Below are positions 1 through 8,109 of a stretch of DNA of 64,000 nt, in pieces. A program made the translations under genes and the position numbers. The stretch comes from DASTFY01 sp963769115 (GTDB lineage Bacteria; Actinomycetota; Acidimicrobiia; Acidimicrobiales; Ilumatobacteraceae). The stretch lies in assembly GCA_963769115.1 (NCBI GenBank), contig CAVYKN010000019.1, positions 372,001-436,000 on the forward strand. Reading direction: 5' to 3'. Positions within the stretch are counted from its first letter, which is position 1. Each line of letters starts with the position of its first letter. Under the pieces are notes generated by a model. That model searched no databases and had not been told where the DNA came from. It was given only the letters and a program-made list of their open reading frames with translations.

Positions 1-2
1 GC

Positions 3-693
3 GTGAAGATCCCCTTCGAGTACCCGACCCGAGATCGGTACACGGGGCTCGACATCACCGAGCCCGGATGCTTCACCATGACCGGCGACGCCGCCCTGGC
101 CTACGTCCGCTCCCGCCACTACCAGTACGAGGAGGACGGCCGCTGGAAGGAGGACGGCTCCAGCGACCGCGGGCGCATCCGCCGCCAGCAGGACTTCATC
201 AAGCGCATGCTGCGCAAGGCGATCGACCGGGGCGCCACCCGACCCGACGTGGCCAAGAAGCTGATCGACACCGCGCTCGATCACGTCCGCATCGACGAGA
301 CGCTGACCGTGAACGACCTGCTCCGCGTCTCGGCCCGGCTGCGCTCCTTCGACCCCGAGGCCGTGCGCACCTACCGCATGGACGGTGACGGGACGAACAT
401 CGGCGGCGCCTCGGTGATCGTGCCCGACCTCGACGACCCGGCCACGCAGGACGTCCTGCGGGTGTTCCGGGGCGAGGCCACCGTCGCCGATGCCCCGCCG
501 GTCGATCCCGCGGGCGACGGATCCCTCGGCCACGGACGAGGCGTCGACGTCCGGGCAGCCGGACGACGCCACGACGACCACGGTGGCCACCCCGACCGAC
601 GGGACCGGCCCCACCACGACGGTCGGACCGAGCGTGCTGATCGAGGACAACGGCGTCGGGATCTTCCCGCCCGACGATCCGGCCTGCCGCTAG
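3..693 (+). CDS. LytR-CpsA-Psr (LCP) family cell-wall ligase, C-terminal part, frameshifted
   Basis: The gene enters from the left edge. The visible part carries the end of the LCP catalytic domain: the GDAALAYVRSRHY stretch, then a tryptophan/acid patch and the SDRGRIRRQQDF motif that binds the polyprenyl-phosphate substrate in this family. LCP proteins move glycopolymers such as teichoic acid or arabinogalactan onto peptidoglycan at the outer face of the membrane. After about residue 165 the frame is lost. A Thr/Pro-rich tail typical of LCP proteins (TTTTVATPTDG, ending FPPDDPACR) resumes one base later from about 505-540, so one extra base is inferred. The stop TAG shares the palindrome CTAG with the stop of the convergent VWA gene. 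The family call is firm; the frameshift is probably an assembly error. Confidence 0.85.
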
Positions 694-1631
694 GAGGGCT
701 GCGACCGGTCGTCGCCCAGCACCGCGGCCAGCGCCGCGGCCACCGTGCTCGGGCCGTCCACGAGGGCCAGGCGGGCACCGGTCGACGCGGCGAGCGCGCG
801 GGCCTCGTCGGCGTCCGACACGGGCGCGACGATGCACAGCTCCTCGAGCGCCTTCGCCGCGCCGAGGACGTCGCCCGGCGCGGTGGCCCGGCAGTCGGAC
901 AGCAGGACGGCGATCCGCCGTCCTGCGAGGGAGCGCTGGAGCTGCCCGCCGGCCACCCGCAGGGCACCCACCAGGTCCGTGGTGCCGAACCCGCGAAGGG
1001 CGAGGACGTCGGTGACCACCCGGTCGGCAGGCTTGGGGACGTCCTGGGCTTTGGCCACGACGATGTCGGCGCCGAAGGCCAGGACGCTGTAGTCGGCAGG
1101 GGCGCGAAGGGCGACGGCGGCCGCCGCCACGGCCGACGTCGCCAGCGGGCGGCCGCCCATCGACCCGCTGCGATCCACCAGCAGGCACACGGCCGTGCCC
1201 GGCTTGCGCCATCCCCGGATCCGCAGGCGTTCCGGGTCGGGCGCGCCCGCCGTCGCCCGCGCCTCGGCGATCGCCTCCATGCTGGCGTCGAGATCCAGAT
1301 CACCGCCGTCGGGCCGGAAGGGCTGGCTGGTGATCCGGCCGATGCCCCGCTGACGGGCCCGGCCCCGGCGACCGACGTCGACCATGATCTGGGCGGCCAG
1401 CCGCCGCGCCAGCTCCCGGAGCTTCGGGTCGGTGGCCCCTGTCAGGTCCGCCAGCAGCGCCAGCGCCTCGTCGGGGTCATCCTCCACGAGGCGCTGGAAG
1501 GCCTGCTCGTCGAGGTGCCCGACCTCGGGCGAGATCTCCTCGAAGTGCTCGTGGCGGCCCAGCTCTCGGCGGGAGGCCGTGCGCCGGGAGGCTTCAGCCA
1601 CCGCTTCGTCGGCTGCCGCCCCCTCCCTCAC
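690..1631 (-). CDS. VWA-domain protein (CoxE/BatA-like), partner of MoxR ATPase
   Basis: Predicted 313-aa cytosolic protein. The C-terminal half is a von Willebrand A domain with a clear MIDAS start, LLVDRSGSMGG (DxSxS) near residue 150, then the GFGTTDLVGAL threonine loop and LLSDCRAT aspartate. The N-terminal third is charged and helical. I chose the GTG at 1631 because it overlaps the moxR stop as GTGA; the longer frame upstream is only the antisense-rich overlap with moxR. MoxR-VWA pairs usually act as chaperones that insert metal or cofactor into, or remodel, a partner enzyme. Here the pair is the tail of an operon with two zinc alcohol dehydrogenases, so these may be the clients (inference). 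Confidence 0.85.
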   Translation of the reverse strand: MREGAAADEAVAEASRRTASRRELGRHEHFEEISPEVGHLDEQAFQRLVEDDPDEALALLADLTGATDPKLRELARRLAAQIMVDVGRRGRARQRGIGRITSQPFRPDGGDLDLDASMEAIAEARATAGAPDPERLRIRGWRKPGTAVCLLVDRSGSMGGRPLATSAVAAAAVALRAPADYSVLAFGADIVVAKAQDVPKPADRVVTDVLALRGFGTTDLVGALRVAGGQLQRSLAGRRIAVLLSDCRATAPGDVLGAAKALEELCIVAPVSDADEARALAASTGARLALVDGPSTVAAALAAVLGDDRSQPS

Positions 1632-2584
1632 GAGGGGGAGCTGGTGGCCCCATTCGGGGCGCCAGCTTTTCCCTGGCCTTCCCCGTCGGCGCGGCGGCCG
1701 AACACCTCCGCCCACAACTCGGTGACGATCTCCTCGGCCGTCCGCGACGAGCCCTCGCGCAGGCGGATCCGGCCGGACAGGGCGATCATGGCGGCGTCCA
1801 GCCCCACGCTGGGGTTCGCCACCGGGAGCCCGCGCAGCTCCGAGAGGCTGGCGGCGACGGCGGTGGCGTCGATCGCTCCTCGGACCGACGAGCCGATGCG
1901 CACCTCGGGATGGGTCCGGGTCCGCCGGACCAGCTCGACGAGCTTGTCGCGCCACGCCTGGTCCACCCCGGCCACACCGGCCACCTCGGCCTTGGTGACG
2001 GCCCGCTCGACGATCGCCACCTCCTCCTGAGCGCTCTGGTAGTCGACGAGGAGGCGGCAGGTCCGGTCGTAGACCGCACTCGAGATGCGTGCCGTTCCCA
2101 CGGCATCGAAGGGGTTCATCGCCGCGACGAGCCGGAAGCCGGGCGACGCCACCACCCGGCCGAGACGGGGCACGTGCAGCTCGGCCTCACTCATCACCGT
2201 GATGAGGACGTTCAGCGTCTCCTCGGGGATGCGGTTGATCTCCTCCACGTACAGCAGCGAGCCGTCGTGCAGGGCGGACACCAGCGGTCCGTCGACGAAC
2301 ACGTCCGGGGCGTACCCGTCGGTCATCACCCGGGCGGGGTCGAAGTGCCCGACGAGCCGGGCCGGCGTCAGCTCGGCGTTCCCCTCTACGAACTCGAAGC
2401 CGATGCCGAGCTCGTCGGCGACGGCCCGCAGGAGCGTCGACTTCCCCGTGCCCGGGGGACCCTCGAGCAGGATGTGCCGGCCGGCGGCGAGCGCGGCCAC
2501 CACCAGCTCAAGCTCGCGCCGCCGGCCGACGACGTGCCGGCCGAGTCGGTCGAGCAGCGGCTCAGTCGAAGACGATGACGCCAC
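1628..2584 (-). CDS. MoxR-family AAA+ ATPase
   Basis: 318-aa AAA+ ATPase of the MoxR clade. Walker A is GPPGTGKS (about residues 42-49) and Walker B is LLYVEEINR (about 110-117); the sensor-1 region reads VAAMNPFDAVG. The GTG start at 2584 lies 23 nt inside the upstream alcohol dehydrogenase gene and gives the normal family length; longer versions would need an implausible Ser/Thr/Arg-rich extension. Its stop overlaps the start of the VWA gene, indicating translational coupling. MoxR ATPases work with VWA proteins in ATP-driven maturation or assembly of enzymes. The operon context suggests a link to the two dehydrogenases, but no client is shown by sequence. Confidence 0.88.
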   Translation of the reverse strand: MASSSSTEPLLDRLGRHVVGRRRELELVVAALAAGRHILLEGPPGTGKSTLLRAVADELGIGFEFVEGNAELTPARLVGHFDPARVMTDGYAPDVFVDGPLVSALHDGSLLYVEEINRIPEETLNVLITVMSEAELHVPRLGRVVASPGFRLVAAMNPFDAVGTARISSAVYDRTCRLLVDYQSAQEEVAIVERAVTKAEVAGVAGVDQAWRDKLVELVRRTRTHPEVRIGSSVRGAIDATAVAASLSELRGLPVANPSVGLDAAMIALSGRIRLREGSSRTAEEIVTELWAEVFGRRADGEGQGKAGAPNGATSSPS

Positions 2585-3710
2585 GGATGTTGGTGCCGTC
2601 CCGCATGTCCTGGTAGCCCTCGTTGATCTCGTCCAGGGAGTACCTGCGGGTGATGAGCTCGTCCAGCTTGAGCTGGCCCTGGCGGTAGAGGTCGAGGAGG
2701 CGCGGGATGTCGGCACGGGGGTTGAGGGAGCCGAAGATCGTGCCCTTGATCTCCTTCTGCCACATGGCGAGCTGGAACAGGTTGATGCTGGCTTCGGTCT
2801 GGGTGATGGGCGCGACCCCGGTGACGACCATCGTGCCGCCCTTGCCGCACAGCTCGTTGGCGCCGGCCATGAGCTCGCCGTAGAGCACGCTGGGCGTCAT
2901 GATCACCCGGTCGGCCATCTGACCCCAGGTCATCTCCATCACCTGGGGGATGGCTTCCTCCATCGACGTGAAGGTGTGCGTGGCGCCCAGCTCCATGGCC
3001 TTCTCGCGCTTGAACTCGATGGGGTCGACGGCGATGACGCGCCGCGCCCCGGCCATGCGCGCTCCCTGCACGGCGTTGATGCCGATGCCGCCGATGCCCA
3101 CGACCACCACGGTGTCGCCGGCCTGGGTGCCGGCGCGCACGACCGCCGAGCCCCAACCCGTGGCGACACCGCAGGACACGAGCGCCACCCGATCGAGCGG
3201 CAGATCGGGCTCGACCTTGATCACCGACGCTTCCGCCACCACGGTGTGCTCGCTGAACGTGCCGAGCTTGGCCATGAGGTTCAGCTCATGCTCACCGCAG
3301 AAGTGGCGGGACGTGCCGTCGGTGATCTGGCCGCGCGTGAAAGAGGAGACCCCGAGGTCGCAGAGGTTCTGGCGGCCGGTCGAGCAGTACCGGCAGCGGC
3401 CGCACGACGGGATGAAGCTGGCGGAGACGTGATCGCCGGGCTCGACGCTGGTGACCCCGGGACCGACCTCGACGACGACACCGGCACCCTCGTGCCCACC
3501 GATGATCGGGAACGTCTCGGGCAACCCCCACTGCGCGCGGATCTCGTCGGGCACGACCATGTCGCCGGTGACCAGGTGCTCGTCCGAATGGCACAACCCG
3601 GCCGCGGCCATCTTGACGAGGACCTCACCCGCCTTCGGTGGGTCGAGATCGATCTCCTCGACCTTCCACGGCTGGCCGAGTCCCCAGAGGACCGCCGCTC
3701 GTGTCTTCAT
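2562..3710 (-). CDS. Zinc-dependent, NDMA-type alcohol dehydrogenase (first of tandem pair in sequence order)
   Basis: 382-aa medium-chain dehydrogenase. Catalytic zinc ligands are visible as C40 and H73-E74 (GGHEGAG). The structural zinc site has four cysteines at about 103, 106, 109 and 117 (CGRCRYC then C). The Rossmann motif is GIGGIGINAV. The overall pattern matches the NDMA-dependent alcohol dehydrogenase family that retains its nicotinamide tightly and needs an external acceptor; members co-occur with mycofactocin, whose mftABC genes lie 3 kb away. An ATGA overlap joins it to the upstream paralogue (3707-4819). The substrate is unknown. Compared with the paralogue it has an insert after residue 50 (VVPDEIRAQWGLPETF). 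Confidence 0.88.
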   Translation of the reverse strand: MKTRAAVLWGLGQPWKVEEIDLDPPKAGEVLVKMAAAGLCHSDEHLVTGDMVVPDEIRAQWGLPETFPIIGGHEGAGVVVEVGPGVTSVEPGDHVSASFIPSCGRCRYCSTGRQNLCDLGVSSFTRGQITDGTSRHFCGEHELNLMAKLGTFSEHTVVAEASVIKVEPDLPLDRVALVSCGVATGWGSAVVRAGTQAGDTVVVVGIGGIGINAVQGARMAGARRVIAVDPIEFKREKAMELGATHTFTSMEEAIPQVMEMTWGQMADRVIMTPSVLYGELMAGANELCGKGGTMVVTGVAPITQTEASINLFQLAMWQKEIKGTIFGSLNPRADIPRLLDLYRQGQLKLDELITRRYSLDEINEGYQDMRDGTNIRGVIVFD

Positions 3711-4819
3711 TCGTAGATCAGGACCCCCCTGATGTTGGTGCCCGCCCGCATGTCGACGTAGCCCTGGTTGACGTCCTCGAGCGAGTACGTGTTCGTCACG
3801 AGGCCGTCGAGGTCGAGCTGTCCCTCGCGGTACAGGCCGAGCAGCTTGGGGATGTCGGCGCGCGGGTTGCCCGACCCGAACAGGGAGCCGACGACCTGCT
3901 TCTCCATGAGCGTGAGATCCAGCAGGCTCATGGTGGCGCTCATCTCGAGCGCGGGGTGGATGTTCGTCACGACCACCCGGCCCCGCTTCGAGGCCAGCGC
4001 CAGAGCTCCAGCCATGAGCTCGCCACTGCCCACGCCCATGGTCATCACGACCTTGTTGGCCATCGTGCCCCAGGTCTCTTCCTGCACCAGCGGCAGCGCC
4101 TCGTCGATGGACGCGGCGGTGTGGGTGGCGCCGAACTCCATGGCCTTCTCACGCTTGTTCTCGAGCGGGTCGACGGCGAAGATCCGCCTGGCACCGGCCA
4201 GGCGTGCGCCCTGGATGGCGTTGGCGCCGATGCCGCCGACGCCGACCACCACGACGTTGTCGCCGGGCTGGACCTCGGCGGCGTAGACCGACGAGCCCCA
4301 GCCGGTCACCACGCCGCAGCCGAGCAGGCAGGCCCGGTCGAGCGGGATGTCGTCGTCGATCTTGATGCAGCTCGCCTCGTTCACGACCGTGTGCTTGGCG
4401 AAGGTCCCCAGGAGGCACATCAGCTTCAGGTCCTGCCCCTGGGCGTGGTGGCGGGACGTCCCGTCGGCGATCTGCATGCCGAGGCCCAGTGCCGCACCCA
4501 GGTCACAGAGGTTCTGATGGCCGGTGGAGCAGCTCGGGCAGCGACCGCAGGACGGGATGAACCCGAACACGACGTGATCGCCGGGCTTGAGCCAGCTCAC
4601 GCCGTCGCCGACCTCCTGGACCGTGCCCGCCCCCTCGTGGCCGCCGACCATGGGCAGCTCGAAGGGCAGGTCCCCCGTGACCAGGTGCTCGTCGGAGTGG
4701 CACATGCCGGACGCGGCCATCTTCACCAGCACCTCGCCCGGGCCGGGTGGATCCAGCTCGATCTCCTCGACGCTCCACTCGGCCCCGACCTCCCAGAGGA
4801 TGGCGGCGGTGGTCTTCAT
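3707..4819 (-). CDS. Zinc-dependent, NDMA-type alcohol dehydrogenase (operon leader)
   Basis: 370-aa medium-chain alcohol dehydrogenase closely related to its downstream neighbour. Catalytic zinc ligands are C40 and H61-E62; structural zinc cysteines lie at about 91, 94, 97 and 105 (CGRCPSC). The nucleotide motif is GVGGIGANAI. It is the first gene of the leftward operon ADH-ADH-moxR-vwa and is divergent from the ECF sigma gene. By family it probably oxidises an alcohol and passes electrons from bound NADH to mycofactocin or an artificial acceptor such as NDMA. The identity of the family is secure; the physiological substrate and the electron acceptor are inferred. Confidence 0.88.
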   Translation of the reverse strand: MKTTAAILWEVGAEWSVEEIELDPPGPGEVLVKMAASGMCHSDEHLVTGDLPFELPMVGGHEGAGTVQEVGDGVSWLKPGDHVVFGFIPSCGRCPSCSTGHQNLCDLGAALGLGMQIADGTSRHHAQGQDLKLMCLLGTFAKHTVVNEASCIKIDDDIPLDRACLLGCGVVTGWGSSVYAAEVQPGDNVVVVGVGGIGANAIQGARLAGARRIFAVDPLENKREKAMEFGATHTAASIDEALPLVQEETWGTMANKVVMTMGVGSGELMAGALALASKRGRVVVTNIHPALEMSATMSLLDLTLMEKQVVGSLFGSGNPRADIPKLLGLYREGQLDLDGLVTNTYSLEDVNQGYVDMRAGTNIRGVLIYE

Positions 4820-4938
4820 GGCGAACCCCCTACTCGGTGCCAGTCGGCACCACTCGGCGACGTCCCGCTCCCGGACGAGCCGGACGATAACCGGTGATCC
4901 GCTCGGGTGACGGCGTCGAACGGTTCAGCGATGGCCAC

Positions 4939-4944
4939 TACGGT
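4939..4944 (+). promoter_or_regulatory. -10 element TACGGT for the ECF sigma gene
   Basis: TACGGT ends 7 nt before the ATG at 4952. This spacing would put the transcription start at the A of the start codon and favours that start over the ATGs at 4907 and 4931. Confidence 0.5.
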
Positions 4945-4951
4945 TGCCGCG

Positions 4952-5545
4952 ATGTCCACGCCGGACACGCGTCTGCCGGAAGCGGACGGCTCGCTGGTCG
5001 ATCGCATCGTCGCCGGCGACGACGGTGCCCTCGGCCACGTGTACGACCGCTACGGCAGCCTCGTCTACGGCCTGGCCCGGCGGGTGACCAACTCCACGGC
5101 GGCGGCCGAGGAGATCACGCAGGAGGTGTTCGTGCAGCTCTGGGAACATGCAGACCGCTTCGACCCGGCCAAGGGCTCGTTGCGCGCGTTCCTGGGCGCG
5201 ATCACTCACCGGCGGGCGGTGGACTGGGTGCGCAGCGAGACCCGCCGGCGCGACCGTGAGTCCCGCACGGCCCGCGACGCAGCGACGGGCACGGCCACGA
5301 CGCTGGCGGACATCACCGCCGAGCTCTCGAACCAGGACACCGCGGCCCGGGTTCGTGCCGCGGTCGAGACGCTGCCGCTCGAGCAGCGCGAGGCCGTGGT
5401 CCTCGCCTACTTCGGCGGGCTGACCTTCAGGGAGGTCGCCGCGACGCTCGGGCTGCCGGAGGGCACTGCGAAGTCGCGGCTGCGGTTGGCGCTGGGCAAG
5501 CTGTCGAACGTGCTCGCCGCCGACGGGGTGACGTCATGGACCTGA
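4952..5545 (+). CDS. ECF (group 4) RNA polymerase sigma factor
   Basis: 197-aa sigma-70 family protein with only regions 2 and 4. Region 2 contains AAEEITQEVFVQLWEHADRF and the linker to W-R DNA contacts; region 4 contains LPLEQREAVVLAYFGG and the helix-turn-helix FREVAATLGLPEGTAKSRL. The ATG at 4952 is preferred because a TACGGT -10 sits 7 nt upstream. Its 3' end overlaps the start of the next gene by 10 nt; that gene has an anti-sigma-like N-terminus, so the two probably form a sigma/anti-sigma switch. It lies between the dehydrogenase operon and mftA, and could control either (inference). Confidence 0.92.
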   Translation: MSTPDTRLPEADGSLVDRIVAGDDGALGHVYDRYGSLVYGLARRVTNSTAAAEEITQEVFVQLWEHADRFDPAKGSLRAFLGAITHRRAVDWVRSETRRRDRESRTARDAATGTATTLADITAELSNQDTAARVRAAVETLPLEQREAVVLAYFGGLTFREVAATLGLPEGTAKSRLRLALGKLSNVLAADGVTSWT

Positions 5546-6564
5546 ACCCCGGCTCGACCGACGATCTGGCCGCCTTCGCGCTCGATGCCTTGGAGACGAG
5601 CGAGCTGAAGGCTGTCGAGGCCAGGCTCGACGGGCAGCGGCCGCTGCCCGAGCTCGACGCCTGGCGGCAGACCCTGGGCGAGGTGGCGGCGCTGGCCGCC
5701 GAGGAGCCGCCGTCGAGTCTCCGTGATCGGGCGCTCTCGTCGGCCACGGCGCGTCGACCCTTCGGCAGCGCGCTGCACCCGCCGGAGGACCTGCCCGCCA
5801 ACGAGGCCTTCATCAGGACGGTCGACGCGCTCGATCGGCTGCTCTCGGAGCTCAGCCCGGAGGACTGGAGTGCTCCGACCATCGAGGGCTGGACGGTGAA
5901 GGGCCTCATCGTCCACCTGGTCGCAGTCGAGGAGTACTTCGGGCGTCAGCTCGGACTGTGGCCGCTGGAGATCGACGAGGCGCTGGAGGCCGACCACCTG
6001 GGGATGACGAGGGCGTTCGTGGCCGGCTGGTCCGATCGCCCGGTCCGAGAGGTGCTGGCCCGCTGGCGGGCGCGGACCGGGGCGATCGCGAGCCACCTGC
6101 GAAGCCTCGACCGGGCCGCCGGCCGGGAGCCGATCCGCTTCCACTTCCTGGAGACGTCGCTCTCGACCGTCCTGATCACCCGGGTGTTCGAGATCTGGAC
6201 CCACGACGAGGACATCCGGCGGGCGACCGGACGGCCGTCGGCCCCACCGGAGGCGGCCCGGCTGCGGCGGATGAGCCGTATCGCCGTCCCCAGCCTGCCG
6301 TTCGGGATGGCCATGAGCGGGCTCGAGGGCGGCGGACGCACGGTGCGCATCGTCCTGACCGGGGCCGGCGGAGGCACCTGGGACCAGGCGCTCGACCTCG
6401 GCACGGCGCCCGGCGATCCCGAGGCGACCGTGGTGCTCGACGTGGTCGACTATTGCCGGCTGGCGGCCCGTCGAGTGAGCCCCGATCAGCTCGATGCCGT
6501 CATTGACGGCGACCGCGAGCTCGCCCAGCGGGTCCTCGTCGGCGCGGGCGTGTTCTCCGCCTGA
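5536..6564 (+). CDS. Anti-sigma-like N-terminus fused to a maleylpyruvate-isomerase/DinB-fold (mycothiol-type) domain
   Basis: 342 aa, no membrane helix. Residues 1-75 (STDDLAAFALDALETSEL onward) resemble the short helical sigma-binding segment of soluble anti-sigma factors. Residues about 80-330 match the maleylpyruvate isomerase/DinB-like four-helix family that includes mycothiol-dependent enzymes, with GWTVKGLIVHLVAVEEYFG and the later EIWTHDEDIRRATG helix. The gene starts inside the sigma gene, so the two are co-translated. A cytosolic anti-sigma carrying a thiol-cofactor-binding fold would be suited to sensing redox or electrophile stress; that role is inference. It ends 22 nt before mftA. 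Confidence 0.75.
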   Translation: MDLNPGSTDDLAAFALDALETSELKAVEARLDGQRPLPELDAWRQTLGEVAALAAEEPPSSLRDRALSSATARRPFGSALHPPEDLPANEAFIRTVDALDRLLSELSPEDWSAPTIEGWTVKGLIVHLVAVEEYFGRQLGLWPLEIDEALEADHLGMTRAFVAGWSDRPVREVLARWRARTGAIASHLRSLDRAAGREPIRFHFLETSLSTVLITRVFEIWTHDEDIRRATGRPSAPPEAARLRRMSRIAVPSLPFGMAMSGLEGGGRTVRIVLTGAGGGTWDQALDLGTAPGDPEATVVLDVVDYCRLAARRVSPDQLDAVIDGDRELAQRVLVGAGVFSA

Positions 6565-6573
6565 GGCGACGGG

Positions 6574-6579
6574 TACGCT
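6574..6579 (+). promoter_or_regulatory. -10 element TACGCT for mftA
   Basis: TACGCT ends 7 nt before the mftA ATG at 6587, directly after the stop of the preceding gene. mftABC therefore probably has its own promoter and a leaderless mRNA. Confidence 0.5.
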
Positions 6580-6586
6580 CCCGCGC

Positions 6587-6718
6587 ATGGACGATCCGAC
6601 CGAGCTGGTGGTGGCGGACGAGAGTGCCGACGAGAGTGCCGGCCAGATTGCCGACGACGTCGAGGAGGAGCTCCTGATCGAGGAGATCTCGATCGACGGG
6701 ATGTGCGGCGTCTACTGA
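6587..6718 (+). CDS. mftA: Mycofactocin precursor peptide MftA
   Basis: 43-aa acidic peptide ending in IDGMCGVY, the diagnostic C-terminus of mycofactocin precursors. The terminal Val-Tyr pair is the part that MftC decarboxylates and cross-links, and it becomes the redox cofactor core. The Glu-rich run VEEELLIEEISIDG before it is the usual leader that binds MftB. The ATG at 6587 is the first Met of the conserved part and has a TACGCT -10 at leaderless distance. mftB follows after 4 nt and mftC overlaps mftB, so the three form one transcription unit. Recognition is confident. Confidence 0.96.
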   Translation: MDDPTELVVADESADESAGQIADDVEEELLIEEISIDGMCGVY

Positions 6719-6722
6719 TCCG

Positions 6723-7001
6723 GTGGAGGTGACGCTCGACCGTCCGCTGGAGCTCCATCCCGACGTGGCTCTGCGGCCCGAGCCGTTCGGCGCGCTGGCC
6801 TACCACTACGGGAACCGCCGCCTGGTGTTCCTGAAGCACCCGGACGTCGTGGCCGTCGTCCGCCGCCTGGGTGACGAGCCGACCGTCCGAGCGACGCTCG
6901 AAGCGTGCGGCGTCGCCCCGTCCCGCTGGGGCAGCTTCATCCGGGCGCTCTCGGCCCTCGAGTCATCGGAGGTGGTGCGTGCGCGCGTCGAGCCTGGTTG
7001 A
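6723..7001 (+). CDS. mftB: Mycofactocin chaperone MftB (RiPP recognition element)
   Basis: 92-aa protein starting with GTG 4 nt after mftA. It is a small winged-helix RiPP recognition domain that holds the MftA leader and presents its C-terminus to the radical SAM enzyme MftC. Recognisable family features are LHPDVALRPEPFGALAYHYG and the RLVFLKHPDVVAVVRRLG strand-helix. Length agrees with known MftB proteins. Its last 23 nt overlap mftC, and the mftC ribosome binding site lies inside it. Confidence 0.93.
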   Translation: MEVTLDRPLELHPDVALRPEPFGALAYHYGNRRLVFLKHPDVVAVVRRLGDEPTVRATLEACGVAPSRWGSFIRALSALESSEVVRARVEPG

Positions 7002-8109
7002 GCAGCTCAAGGGCGGCCTGGACGCGCCCATCTGCCTGACTTGGGAGCTGACCTACGCCTGCAACCTGGCGTGCGTCCACTGCCTCTCGTCGTCCGGCAG
7101 ACGTGACCCGGCCGAGCTCTCGACCACCGAGGCCATGGCCGTCCTCGACGAGCTGGCCGCGCTGCAGGTCTTCTACATCAACATCGGCGGCGGCGAACCG
7201 ATGATCCGGCGGGACTTCTTCGAGCTGGTCTCGTACGCGGTCGACGCCGGGATCGGGGTGAAGTTCTCGACGAACGGCACGTTCATCGATGTGCGGGCGG
7301 CGCGACGGCTGGCCGCCATGGACTACCTCGACATCCAGATCAGCATCGACGGGCTCGATGCCGTCACCAACGACGCCGTGCGAGGCGCGGGTTCCTATGC
7401 CGTCGCCCGGCGGGCGATGGACAACCTGGCCGAGGCCGGGTTCGGGCCGTTCAAGATCTCGGTGGTCGTCACGCGCGAGAACGTGGGCCAGCTCGACGGA
7501 TTCAAGTCGCTGGCTGATTCGTACGGCGCCCAACTGCGCGTGACGAGACTCCGCCCCTCCGGCCGAGGGGTCGACTCCTGGGCCTCGCTCCACCCCACCG
7601 CCGAGCAGCAACGGGCGCTGTACGCCTGGCTGCTGTCCAACGGGCAGGACGTCCTCACCGGCGATTCGTTCTTCCACCTCAACGCGCTCGGTGACCCGCT
7701 GCCCGGACTCAACATGTGCGGCGCTGGACGCGTGGTGTGTCTCGTCGACCCGGTCGGTGACGTGTACGCCTGCCCGTTCGTCATCCACGACGAGTTCAAG
7801 GCCGGCAACGTCCGCGATCCGGGCGGTTTCGGCGCCGTGTGGCGGGAGAGCGAGCTCTTCCGTTCGCTGCGGGAGCCCGACGCTGCCGGCGCCTGTTCGA
7901 GCTGTGGGAGCTACGACGCCTGCCAGGGCGGGTGCATGGCGGCCAAGTTCTTCACCGGTCTGCCCCTCGACGGGCCAGATCCCGAGTGCGTCCGCGGTGG
8001 CGGCCTCGAGGGTCTCACGGCCGTCGACCCCGCCGCTGTCCCCCGCCCCGCGATCGACCACTCCAAGCCCGTCCGGCTCACCCGCAAGCCCGTCGTCACC
8101 GCCGTCTGA
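6979..8109 (+). CDS. mftC: Mycofactocin radical SAM maturase MftC
   Basis: 376-aa radical SAM enzyme. The SAM cluster cysteines form CxxxCxxC at residues 28, 32 and 35 (YACNLACVHC); GGGEPM is the SAM-contacting glycine loop. The C-terminal SPASM region has cysteines for two further 4Fe-4S clusters (MCGAGRVVC, YACPF, CSSCGSYDACQGGC). It performs oxidative decarboxylation and cross-linking of the terminal Val-Tyr of MftA. The GTG at 6979 is chosen because GGAGG lies 6 nt upstream and longer frames have a basic, Ser-rich extension not seen in the family. No mftD or mftE follows it, unlike the usual mycobacterial order. Confidence 0.95.
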   Translation: MRASSLVEQLKGGLDAPICLTWELTYACNLACVHCLSSSGRRDPAELSTTEAMAVLDELAALQVFYINIGGGEPMIRRDFFELVSYAVDAGIGVKFSTNGTFIDVRAARRLAAMDYLDIQISIDGLDAVTNDAVRGAGSYAVARRAMDNLAEAGFGPFKISVVVTRENVGQLDGFKSLADSYGAQLRVTRLRPSGRGVDSWASLHPTAEQQRALYAWLLSNGQDVLTGDSFFHLNALGDPLPGLNMCGAGRVVCLVDPVGDVYACPFVIHDEFKAGNVRDPGGFGAVWRESELFRSLREPDAAGACSSCGSYDACQGGCMAAKFFTGLPLDGPDPECVRGGGLEGLTAVDPAAVPRPAIDHSKPVRLTRKPVVTAV

